64,000 bases of DNA from Carnegiea gigantea (taxonomy: Eukaryota > Streptophyta > Magnoliopsida > Caryophyllales > Cactaceae). The DNA is taken from contig JAKOGI010000140.1 of NCBI GenBank assembly GCA_029747015.1, positions 553,501 to 617,500 of the forward strand, read 5' to 3'. The notes beneath the pieces were generated by a model. It ran no database searches. It was not told where the DNA came from and was given only the letters and a program-made list of their open reading frames with translations. Of the stretch, positions 51,698 through 62,800 are shown piece by piece; the stretch's first letter is position 1, and every line of letters starts with the position of its first letter. A program made the position numbers and the translations under genes.

Positions 51698-51804
51698 AAG
51701 TAGTCAAACAACTTATCCCTCTTTCCACTGTCTCTATAACTGTGCATAAAAATCAATTATCCCCCCCCCTTCTAACTTGTATTAAGAAATTAAAAAGGGA
51801 AAAA

Positions 51805-52035
51805 ATGAGTAACTTAAACGAAGGAGGCAATCTAAATACGAGTTTATTGAGCAGTGAAGATATGAAAATGTTGAATATTTGGTGTTATGATGAAGCCAAG
51901 GCTTGCTGGTATCCATATTACAGTTGGCTCAACGCTGACCATGGTATTGTTGGAGATGATAATGAAGAGATTGTTTGGGAACTTGATGTTTGGAATTTGA
52001 TGGATATTCGGAAAGCTCCTAACCCTCGTAATTAA
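51805..52035 (+). CDS. Small acidic, Trp-rich orphan protein, 76 residues
   Basis: The intact ORF runs from an ATG in good context (GAAAAAATGAG) to TAA and is preceded by a TATA box at 51691. It starts MSNLNEGGNLNTSLLSSEDM. A Trp/Tyr-rich middle (IWCYDEAKACWYPYYSWLNA) and an acidic stretch (GDDNEEIVWELDVWNLM) follow, then a basic Arg-Lys-Pro tail. No signal peptide, membrane helix or known motif. Codon use looks coding, and there is no frameshift. I do not recognise it; it may be a lineage-specific single-exon gene or a fragment of a larger one. Confidence 0.5.
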   Translation: MSNLNEGGNLNTSLLSSEDMKMLNIWCYDEAKACWYPYYSWLNADHGIVGDDNEEIVWELDVWNLMDIRKAPNPRN

Positions 52036-52370
52036 ATTAATCGATCAATATTCGTTTATCATCTTATAGTATTCTTGTTAGCATATCTAGATTGAAATAG
52101 TCTGAAAATAGATTTCGTATCAATGTCTCATTCAGAAATTTTGGATACCGATTCAGAGCTTGTCAACAGTCGTTGTATTTGACATTCGTTTCTTTTTAAG
52201 TTATATGCAAGGAGTATTAGCAATAACATAATTGTAGTACATGAAAATTGCCTTTGATTTAGAAGTAATTTAAATATTTCTTTAGGTAATTGGAGTTCAA
52301 GATACAAAACAAAAAGCCAAAAAATAACAAAATCACTTCAAATATAGAGCAAGCCCAAAAGACACAAAGA

Positions 52371-52562
52371 TCACAAATTCAAGGGCATCGGAAGTTGGAA
52401 CTTAGAAGCCTGGGGCTTGTAGGCAGTGAGACTGATGCACTGCACTTGACGAACCTTGCCGTACCCAATGATCCTCATGAAGACGTTGGGGTAAGCCTTC
52501 TTGGACTCCTCGAGCTCGGTTATGAATTGGGTGGCACCGATGCATCCGAACATGGGCAGCTT
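52371..52562 (-). pseudogene. rbcS: rbcS last-exon fragment (copy A)
   Basis: Minus-strand frame [20 protein letters not shown], then [14 protein letters not shown] and [14 protein letters not shown], matches the C-terminal exon of the RuBisCO small subunit. The frame then runs past the usual stop into [13 protein letters not shown]. Upstream the homology stops abruptly before the Lys, where a hAT-type terminus begins at about 52564. No other exon is attached. Confidence 0.88.
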
Positions 52563-52563
52563 C

Positions 52564-52630
52564 TAATGGCGAAGTCAGGAATTTCGGAGAGGGGAGTCAG
52601 AATTAATAATACATCAATGCACTGCACTAT
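52564..52630. mobile_element. hAT terminus fused to the rbcS fragment
   Basis: GGCGAAGTCAGGAATTTC followed by GGGGAGTCAGAATTAATAAT closely resembles the left end of the element at 18152 (GGCGGAGTCAAGATTC ... GGGGGGTCAGATTAATAAT). Confidence 0.7.
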
Positions 52631-53258
52631 TCCGTAATCCTATAACAAGGAGGCTACTTTTTGGCTTTGGCCAGGCTATATAATTTCAGCAATAAAATTG
52701 TACAAGCTAATCTAATTGGTTTCATATCTTATTCATTCATTGTGGAGTTTTTATTTTGGGTGTCATTTGGGGTGTTTATTGAATAAGCCTTTTAATTTGT
52801 GCTTTCAAAGTTGAAATGACGACTGGGGGCACTTAACATAGTTTCAGTCATCCAATAGAAAAAAGGTATCAAAGTAAGATCACGAAACAAAAGATTAATG
52901 TCTAAGCCTATTGTATAGCTTAATACCCATATTTACTAGAAAAAAGGACCCAAATTTTTAGAGTGCACCTATTCTTAGATCTTCGACCATCAAATTATAC
53001 TTTTTTGTTGAGATGGTTCTTCAATATAATATCAGAGCCTTATAACATCCACGCTTCAAGCTAAAAGGGAATTTGCATAAGATGACATGTTAGAGCACGA
53101 AATCTATTCTTGGGCATTTAACCATGAGTTTAAACTTTTAGCTGAGATGTTTCTTTAATATAAATTTCTTAATAGGTCTTACAAAACTGATGTTCATGCC
53201 TTAATGTGGATCACACCTTATCTCTGAAAATTATTGCAAAACACACTTTGTTACCTTT

Positions 53259-53466
53259 ATGTAATGTTTGGTTGGATGTAATGTAATAACAATGTACTGC
53301 AATCAAGTTTGCAATGTAATCATAATTACTCAATTTGTGGTAATCATAATTACAAGATAGTTCTTTTATTGCAATATTCTTATAGAACCAAACAAGATAA
53401 TGAAAATGCAATTACAAACTTGATTACATTACAAGGTTAATTATATCTAACTAAACACTACATTAC
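53259..53466. mobile_element. MITE with TGTAATGTTTGG-type ends
   Basis: The left end TGTAATGTTTGGTTGGATGT and the reverse complement of the right end (TGTAATGTAGTGTTTAGTTA) pair imperfectly. Inner arms GTAATCATAATTAC and CAATTACAAACTTGATTACA fold on each other. No coding. Confidence 0.65.
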
Positions 53467-54192
53467 AGTGAGCAAACGTGCCTAGCCACTTATCTTGATC
53501 CCTTGCGAGCATCATTATCATCTCCTACTATTTATAACAGACTTTCTTAAATTGTGGACAACACTGTAAGAAATGAACGAGAATCATTGTAAACACTTGG
53601 GAGTTAGGATAAAGCTTTATTTCAGAGAAAAAAAATGATGAGGACTAAAAATTTCTTTAGCACTAACAAGAACATATTGATCTAATGGCTGGTAGCAAGT
53701 TTTTACATATGGGAATATATAATTCATTATCTATTAACTCTAGCCATTGTATCTCATGTTTTACTGGCAAATAGTCAATACCTTAAATTTTCCCTTAGAA
53801 GAAACAAATATAGAATTCTAATTATTATTTCAGAGAAATGCTACAAATTTAGAATGCCCTTTTATACTAAAAAATAAAAATAAAAGTTGAGGGCCTTATA
53901 GAAATTTTCCAAACTTTATCCAATTATAAAACACAAGATGAACAGAGCCATCGTTATAAGACAGTTGGAAGTAACAGAGGTAGGAGGAAAGATTGGAGCA
54001 CTCTATAAGGTTAAAGTTCCAATGAAGATCCAGGGTGACATAGATGAGCAATACAGAGAGGGGAATCAAAGCACAAACAAAAGAAAGAAAACTTGGACAC
54101 AGATGAGAAAATCAAACACATATCACAAAGCAAAGCCAAATTGACTGATATACAATGTCATGTCAGATCAGCCTACTTCTTGATCAACTCTC

Positions 54193-55468
54193 TTAGAAGC
54201 CTGCAGGCTTGTAGGCAATGAAACTGATGCACTGGACTAGGCGGACTTTGTCGAACCCGATGATTCGGATGAAGCCGTTGGGGTAAGCCTTCTTGGCCTC
54301 CTCGAGCTCGGCTATGACTTGGGCGGCGTCGGTGCACCCAAACATGGGCAGTTTTCACATGGTCCAGTAGCGTCCGTCATAGTACTCTGGTGACCTGTGG
54401 TTCTCACGTTACACAAATCGGTGTTACATTACAGGGGAACAAAATCAACCATTAGTATTGGTATAGTTGCGATCTATGGTGAGGCAGACTCCTTTACGGG
54501 CGACTTTTTGAATGTTTTCAAAGGGTTAGTAAGTTAAACTAGGGTGACTTTTTAATATAAATGTGAGACAACGGATTTACGTAGAGCTATATGAATAAAT
54601 TGTTTGCTAACAAAAGAGTGGGAACGAACTTCAAGTTTGAATTCCGAGCAAGGAATCCATCCCTTGTTCATAAGGTATTGGACTTTGGACAACAGTGACT
54701 CTGGGAGAGAGATTAGGAAGGTAAGATAGGGTCTCGAACTTCTTCTTACTGACTAGTGGTCACACATGTAAACGAACTTAATAACAACTTTCTGAAGTCC
54801 TTGACACTAATAAAGTTGCAATCATCTAAATTCAAACCCCAAAATCCCACCTATACATATTATCGAGGGATCAAATGTAACAATTGTGCATCCAGTTATG
54901 TAGATGTTGTTTTCGTAAGATTCTAAATTAAAAACTTTAATTTGAATGTCTACCATTCCCTATAAAATAATAAATGTTAAATTTTCTGTAAACCAGGTCA
55001 AAACAAAGGAGCAATGTGTATAAATCCAATGGGATTTTAACCCAAAGTCAATAAGCAATGAGTAGAATAACTCATTGACTAACTTATATACAAGCTTTAA
55101 GCCTCTCAAATTGACAATGTGGGATAACCGGACAACCCGCTCCTCTGTTATATATTCCAAGAATGAATAACAGTTTTATAGTGTAATTTGCTATAGCCAC
55201 TATCCAAACACAACTAATTACATTTTATTTAAAAAAAAATCACCTACTTGTTCATTGCATCTAACAATTAATTTTCTAGTGCAAATCTACCTATTTACCT
55301 ACATGCGTTTGACTCTGTAGCCATTGCTCACAAGAGAAGTGATATCGTTATTCTTCTTAGTAATCGGGTAAGAAGAAATAGACCTCAACCCATTAAAGGG
55401 AGCCACCATGTTAGCCTGAACGGAGGGGCGGGCGGTGGCAGCGGTAGCAGCATTGGACATCAAGCCAT
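54193..55468 (-). pseudogene. rbcS: rbcS pseudogene (copy B): transit-peptide exon and last exon
   Basis: The minus-strand first exon (about 55302-55468) encodes an rbcS transit peptide (SNAATAATARPSVQANMVAP, FNGLRSISSYPITKKNNDI, SLVSNGYRVK). Its start is broken: the ATG at 55468 goes out of frame within three codons and an inner ATG at 55460 restores it. The last exon (54193-54394, acceptor ACCACAG) reads SPEYYDGRYWTM, then TGA where Trp is expected, then [20 protein letters not shown] ... [14 protein letters not shown] and TAA. The middle exon with the start of the mature protein was not found in the 907 bp between. It would otherwise encode the Calvin-cycle small subunit imported into plastids. 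Confidence 0.9.
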
Positions 55469-55474
55469 ACGTAA

Positions 55475-56299
55475 GATCTTATTACCGAGTTTAAGCAAGA
55501 GAAAGAATCATAAATTTTTTTAAAAATGGGATTATGGTCACGTTGATTTCAACTTATAGTAAGTACTTATCATAAATATTCAGTATATTTCATGATAATT
55601 CAACACAATTCAACACTATTAAGTACTTACTAAAAACACCTAATTATATTTTTTCAATAATTTAGCATATTTCAATAATAATATCAATAACTACTTCCCA
55701 TAAATTAAAAAGAACATATCCTATATTGTAAAAGTCAAGATTGCCAAGAGATAACCAGCGTTGTGCTGTAATTCTTCAACGGCCTACTATTTTCATCGTT
55801 AGCCAATCACTTAGCATTGCTTACTCGTCCTTACTAGTCTTCATTACTTACCGGTCTTCATTACATATCATCATTGCGACTTTTTTACACATGTTCACAA
55901 TAGCTTATTGGTTCCTGTCATGTTTATCACTAGCTTTCGACTACTCCTCGTTACTTCTTACCATCGGGTCGAACAAGCACTAAAGGTTTTTCTTTTTAAA
56001 AATTGCTAGATTCCTTGAAGGTAATATTTTGACCCATGTCATTTTTACAAATTTTGATAAATAATTAATAATTTTGTTTTTTAGGTTAGTCATGCAAATC
56101 AATATCATATTAATGTCATTCAAAAACCAGACAAATGGGGACAATATTTTATGTCAATCTAAGAAGCATAACAAATTTTCTTTTCAAAAAATATGTACAA
56201 TTAGAAACTAATGAAACTTTTCACGCACTATACACTAATAGAAGTACTAATTACGTTATCAAAGGTAAACTGGAAAATTCTTAAATCTAACTGATCAAC
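55475..56299. other. Intergenic
   Basis: 55560-55700 is an AT-rich repeat with facing AAGTACTTA words, probably a MITE. No gene seen. Confidence 0.5.
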
Positions 56300-56475
56300 C
56301 ACAATCCATTTCAAATATCAACTATAATTTATTTCAACTCATTTCAGCCTACCTCAACTCACTTTCACTATTTTAACAAAATTCAATTTATCACATAAAA
56401 AAATTTAAACCATCTCAAGCTTATTTCAGCCTACTTTATCATTTTACCAATTTACCCACGAAAACAGCAGGGTAA
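56300..56475. mobile_element. MITE remnant, relative of 29750-29965
   Basis: Repeated CAACTCATTTCAGCCTACCT-like words and the end TTACCCACGAAAACAGCAGG are the reverse-oriented counterpart of the GGGTTGAAGT words and AACCCACGAAAAGAACAAGC end at 29.9 kb. Confidence 0.55.
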
Positions 56476-56833
56476 CTCGTTCTGTTAGAGTGAAAAACAG
56501 AGCGAAGGACCCTATTCTCTAGAGCTTTACACAGTGGAGAGAGAGAGAGGGAAGACGATTGTTGCAATCAATTGTCAAAACCCCATCTTGTACCCTCTTT
56601 GCGATTCAACTCTACTCAAATTCCCGGTTTACCCAATTCGCAGATGATTCCGGAGGAATAATTGGCGAAGGTTCGGTCAATCCATCTTCATCTTAAAGGT
56701 TGAATCTTTGCACTGGATCTATCAGTTCAGTCGAGTTCTAATTGCTTTGTAAAATTTGAATCTATCAATTTCAATTACATCGCCTGTTTAGGGTTATCCG
56801 GAAATCGGTTAAGAGGCCGAGGTTTTGCCTGAG

Positions 56834-59800
56834 ATGCCGAAGTTCCATGTCGGAGGCAAAGTTGTCGATGGAGTTGATTTGTTGAAGAAGAAGCATTGGC
56901 CATGGCGTCTCGATGTTTGGCCATTCGCCATTATTTATGCTGTTTGGTTGGCGGTTGTTCTTCCTAGCTTAGACTTTACCGATGCTTTGATAGTTCTTGG
57001 TGGGATCGCAACCTCTCACATCTTGGTCCTCCTCTTTACGGCTTGGTCGGTCGATTTCAAATGTTTTGTTCAATATAGCAAGGTATGTTCTTGACTATGA
57101 TCGCGCTTAATAGTATTGTGGACTTGGTCATTAAGATTGCATGGTAAATGGTCAATGGGGGTTGATAATCTTATTTGATATCTGACTCATTGCTACTATT
57201 TAGTTCAGTTTTGTCCAATATACATGAAATAAAGCATGGCTTCAATTATACTCTTCATTCTACTTGCGGTTTCATGAATTTTAAGATTCCAGAACATGAG
57301 ACAAAGCAAAACTACTTGATGCTGTATCAGTATCACTAAGTAGTATAAAAGTTGTTTCTTTGAAAGTAAGGCTCCTGTATTTGTTGCCGACTGGTCCAGG
57401 CAGTGAATGTACTTAAAAGATTCAAGATTTCCTGTTCAAATATGTTTTGGGTGATTTGATGTTGTATAAACTGCCAACCTGTGCCTATATGTGGGATAAT
57501 CCTTTTGACAAGGCAGCTGTAATTTGTCAATTTGCAGGTTGATGATATTCATCAAGCTGATTCCTGCAAAATTACTCCAGCAAAGTTCTGTGGTTCAAAG
57601 GAGATTGTTCCACTTGAGTTTCGCAAACTAGTAAGTCCATTTGTACTATAAATTATGGAAGGTCTGGTCCTTCATTTGTGGTAATTCTTCGTCATGAGAT
57701 GTCTTCTTTACTCCATCTACATATGTAATAGCTTTGTACTTCTTACTTCTTGGTACGAGAAAATGGTGTCAGGTGCAACTGCTCTTTGCAAAGTGTAATG
57801 TCCTGGAGCTAAAATAATTCATAATGCTATTTTCTTTTGTCGAACTGCTATGTAGAAGATAAAATAGGTTATGGCAAATTATGTGGTTGATTATCTGGGG
57901 AAAAAAAGGCCACGAGGCTATTATTTTTAGGTTGGATTTTGGAAGGGCTGTGAAAGAGTAAATCAGGGTCCTCCTAATATAGTCTTGGAGACAAAGGAAT
58001 CTGGGCTAGTTTGGGAAAATGGGAAAGTTATTTTCTGCCGGTTGTCATTCCAGTTTCTGAGTAATGGTAAACCTAGAACTTGGTTTGGGGTTCTGCTTGC
58101 ATTTTTGCATTGTTAAAGAATCGTTGGAGTGGCAAGGGGGAAGGGGACAGCCTGAACGAGGGAGTTCCATTGGCGAGGAGGTCATTGTTTAATATTGCAA
58201 CCATAGATACTGATACTATTCTATATGTCTGCTGATGTTGAGAAGTTTGGTAGAGCTCCCATGTCATTTGGTTGGTGTTCTCAGTTGTTTCTTCTGTTAT
58301 TATTTGGGCAAATTTAGTGGCACAAAGATCATTGTTGAGTATAGCACCTATACAACTGTGTGCTTCAAAAGCCATCTCTTTATCTGGGTTAATCCAAGAA
58401 GGAAATTTCTTGTGATCGTCTTTCTAAGTGGTGGGAAGAGGGCTTATTCTTATCCAGGTGGTGGAATTCGTCTGATCTGTTGTCTTGTGTGCTCTCTATA
58501 GTTTGTTATTAGAAATCCTATTGGGGTGTTGGATATCTTTGAGCCATATGAAGGGTTTCTTTTATTGTAAACCAGAGGACAATAGGGTCATCTACCAAGT
58601 GAGAATTTGCTTAGGCCTAAGGAATGGGGACTTCATGTTGGCTTTCGGCAGCATGGTGTTAAATAGTGCTCGGGGTTGATTATATATCTCTGTTTTTCCT
58701 TGGTCATCTTAGGCATACGTTTGCCTTTTTGCCATGATCAGAATATAGGTCTTTTGAGCTTCTTCTAGTACTTAAAGTTTACATCCACGCATCTTCGAGA
58801 TGGGAGTTAATTTGGAAACTAAAGGTGAAGGTATTGTTGTAATGCATGGGGTGTGGCTCTGTATGAGATCAATTCCAATGATATGCTAATGTTGCAACAC
58901 GACTGTCGAAAAAGCCCCTTTTATATTCTGTTTGAGAGAGGAAAGACTGGAAGCCATACGGTCCTACAGTGTAAAGCTACAGCTTCATGGGGAGATGTGG
59001 CTATTTGGATGCATCCAAGAATTTGGTTACATTACATTCAAGGGAAATATGCTACTGTTTACCTCTTTTTCTCTTTCTTTTTCTTTTTTTCTTTTTTTTT
59101 TTTTGGTGGTGGGGGGAAGCAAAGAAAATCCTCGGGGTGATAGGCTACTGGTTATTACTGAGTATTAATTCTGTGGCTAAAGAGGCTTCTTCAATCCCAG
59201 CAGATTTGTCTGACGTGTATTTAAGAATAGGAGTTTCTTGTGAGCCATGTGGGAATACTTCTTTGGGCAATTTCAAGGAGGTACATAAACAGATTTTCAG
59301 GGGAGTTGGCATCAATACTAGTACGCCTTGTTATATTGGTAACTCTCAGTTTATTTTGCCTTACGTATGCTGCCCTGTTTTTTTAATTTTTAATTTTTAT
59401 TTTATAAAACCTTACCATTGGGTGAAAGATCAATATTTCACCTTTTTAACTGTAATTGGGGGATATCTTTAAATAGAGCGTGGGGTTATTGAGTGAGTCT
59501 TTGGAGACACAAGATAGACTATTGGTTATGGATATGGAGATTGAGAGGTGGAAGAAGGGGAATGGTGGAAATATTGGAATCAAATGAAGGAATCTAACTA
59601 CTGACAAGGAACTTAAAACTGGGAGAGGATGCAAACTCAATGCGGGAGTCTATGGCAACATGCATTCGGAGTTTGGACTTTCGAGAATGAGCAGTAGGAA
59701 AATGAAGGGAGCTTGGTGGTGGAACAATGAAGTAAAACAGAAAGTTAAGGAAAAACAAGAGGCATACAAGCCGTAGTGGGTAGCTCATCAGTCAAAGCAA

Positions 59801-62800
59801 AAGAGGTTAACAAAGCGAGGCGCATGATTGCTAAAAGGAGGCAAAGAAGGTGGTCACAATAGCAAAGAATAAAGCTTACAAGAGGCTATAACTAAGACCA
59901 GAAACCAAGGATGCAGAAAAAGATGTTTTCAAGATAGCGAGAGCTAGGGAAATGAAACCAAGAGATCTAGTAAATGTCAGATATATCAAGGATGAGGAAG
60001 GTATGATTCTAGTAGAGGAAGCTCACATAAATATGGAGTGGAAACGTTACTTCTATGAACTTTTCAATGAGAAGAGAGTGGGAATTCACAATGCACAGAA
60101 CAAGAACACTATGAGAGACATTAGAATGACAGGTTGTGTAACATTGACAATATTGCCAAGGATGAGATTAGAGAAGTGTTGAGACATGAGAAAAATGAAA
60201 AACGAAAACGCAGTAGGTCTAGAGGTGTTCCTATGGAAGATTGGAAATCCTTGGGAGAGGAAGGGTTAGGTTGGTTAACCAAGTCATCTAATGTCATTTC
60301 TAGTTATAAAGTGAGCAAAACTTACTGGCTAATAGTGTATTTATCTGTTACTGCTTATGTGTGATCCTCCTACCCCTTCGGTATGCTATGTTTACCTATG
60401 TTTTTAGTTTTTTTGGGGTCCTTTTTCGTGGGTATGTAGGAATCGGTCTATTTGCTAGTAGCAATGGATGCAGGGAAAGACTGCATACATTTGGATTTTT
60501 CTATACCCCGCTTAAGTGGGACCCACACGTTTTTTGGGGATTGGGGGTATCATTGTTGCCGTCTTCAGATGTTGAATTTTTTAACTCTGAGTCATAAAAG
60601 CTTAGCTTAAATCATGCTATCTTCTGAATTCTATGAGCATCTGCTGTTCCAGTTTATTGCTCTATATTCTATAACCTTTTGAACAGTCTGTGTTTTTGGA
60701 GAGAAAGAATGTTACCACTTCATCTGGACGCTGAAATTGAGTTAAAAGCAGAAACATAGATTTTATAATGTAAGGTATCGAGGAAGAACTCTGTCACCGA
60801 AAAGTATAAGATAATTGAAGAGGGGCATGCAAAGAAACTACAGCCAGAACATACCCTGCTTTGTTTTGAGACGTGCAAAAAAAGTGGTACTTTTGTTTTC
60901 TGGATGGTAACATGTGTCTATACTTGCAGACAGGGAACGCTGATGATGCGGAAGAAATTTATTTTGATTTCAGAAAGCAAAGGTTTATCTACTCAAAGGA
61001 AAAGAAGAACTTCTACAAGCTTCCTTTCCCTACAAAAGAGACATTCGGATACTATCTAAAAAATACGGGACATGGATCTGAATCCAAAGTGGTTGCGGCC
61101 ACAGAAAAATGGGGACGTAATGTGTAGGTCTTCTTATATATAATTGTTCTTATTTGCCATGTCTCATGAACTTTTAAGTTCCTTCTTGTTGTCACTGTTA
61201 TTGTTTTTTTATTGTTGTTGTTGTTGTTCTTCTTCTTCTTCTATTGGGGGGGGGGGTATGGGTGAACGTCAGTCCTGCTATTGCATATGCTGCCTTTCTG
61301 TCCGGGCGTTCTGGAAAGAATAATTCAGTGAAAAGCATAAGTTGGATGCAAGTACTTCAGAATTTTTTCCCCCACCTTGTGGTGGGGTGGGAATTGTAAC
61401 CTATAAGATGAAGTTCTGATGCTAAGAGAGCCTCACCTCAAATTGCCCAAATTCGTGGCTCTTTCCTTGTTTACTTTTTTATTTGATAGCGTGCCTTAAT
61501 TGAAACTTCTTGAGCCTGAGACTTTCACTTTACAACATCAACAACAACAACAACCACTGTGGATCCCACTTTTGCAGGGTTCAGAGAGATTTAGATATAG
61601 ACAATCTTACTCTTACAAACATGCGTGCAAGCAGAGAGACCAATGAAACTTTCACTTTGCCATTGCAAATTTGGTTCATTTTTTCTTTGTAACGGCCAGC
61701 AGTCTTCATTTGGTGCTAAATGAGTCTGATACCTGAATTATCTGGCTTGCTTTAGACAACATTTTCTGGATTGAAAGTTGCTTAGAATTATGGACACTGA
61801 TACGACACACAAGTACACACATGACAGAATCCTTGACAATATTGAATCAGAAGCCTCCAGTGGATGCTTATTCATGTGTCTTTAATTCTTTGTCTACTGT
61901 TACCATTAAACTTTACTGTTAATCAATTAGGTGTAGTTTTAGAGTTAAACAACTACAAATTATTTGTAGCATACTTCTTCTGCCCCCTCGGCCCGGCTAT
62001 TTTGAAAAGGTTCTGTGCACAATTGCTTGTTTACCGGATACGTCTGAGAGTGTCCAAGGGGTGTTTGTGTCTGGTTGCTTAGCTGAGAAAAATGTCCACG
62101 TTTTTGAAGGAAACATTTTCTTTTGCCTGCTCTTTCTTCTTTTAGAAATTTTCATTTGTGTCAGATCCCAAGTTTCAAAGAGGAGGTTCAGAATATACGT
62201 TAACACCTTTTCATTTTTATCCTCTCTACATTTTTGTGTATTCTAATTATTGTGGAATCACACAGTCGAGTTTTATCTATGTTTTCTGTGAACTTTCTGA
62301 ACAGTGCTTCCTTTTGTGTGTGTTTCTGTGTAAATAGAATTGTTGCCTTGTTGGGGACATGTTTATTTTCTGGGATTCTATACATAGATGATCTATTTAC
62401 TGTTTTCCTCTTGCCACCACCTTGCAGTTTTGAGTATCCTCAACCCACATTCCAGAAACTGATGAAAGAGCAGTGCATGGAGCCTTTTTTCGTCTTTCAG
62501 GTGTGGCCTCTAGCTTTCCTTATTGTTTCCATCTCTTGTTACAAGTTGCAAGATTTGATATAAAGGTCCATCTTCTATTGAGTTTTAAATTACTTTTGCT
62601 ATGTTGTCAGGTCTTCTGTGTGGGGCTGTGGTGTTTGGACGAATACTGGTATTATAGTTTGTTCACTTTATTCATGCTGTTTATGTTTGAGTCAACTATG
62701 GCAAAAAGCCGATTAAAAACTTTGATGGAGCTCCGACGTGTGCGAGTTGACAGCCAGACCATAATGGTGCATCGTGGTGGCAAGTATGTGAATTATCTTG

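Noticed and set aside
55741..55983. 80-codon frame upstream of PDR2
   Set aside because: Repeated TCATTACT words suggest repeat-derived sequence; no plausible start context or conservation recognised.
58235..59472. Several plus-strand frames in PDR2 intron 2, up to 161 codons
   Set aside because: They include poly-T translations and no P5A homology; exon 2 to exon 3 joins in phase without them.
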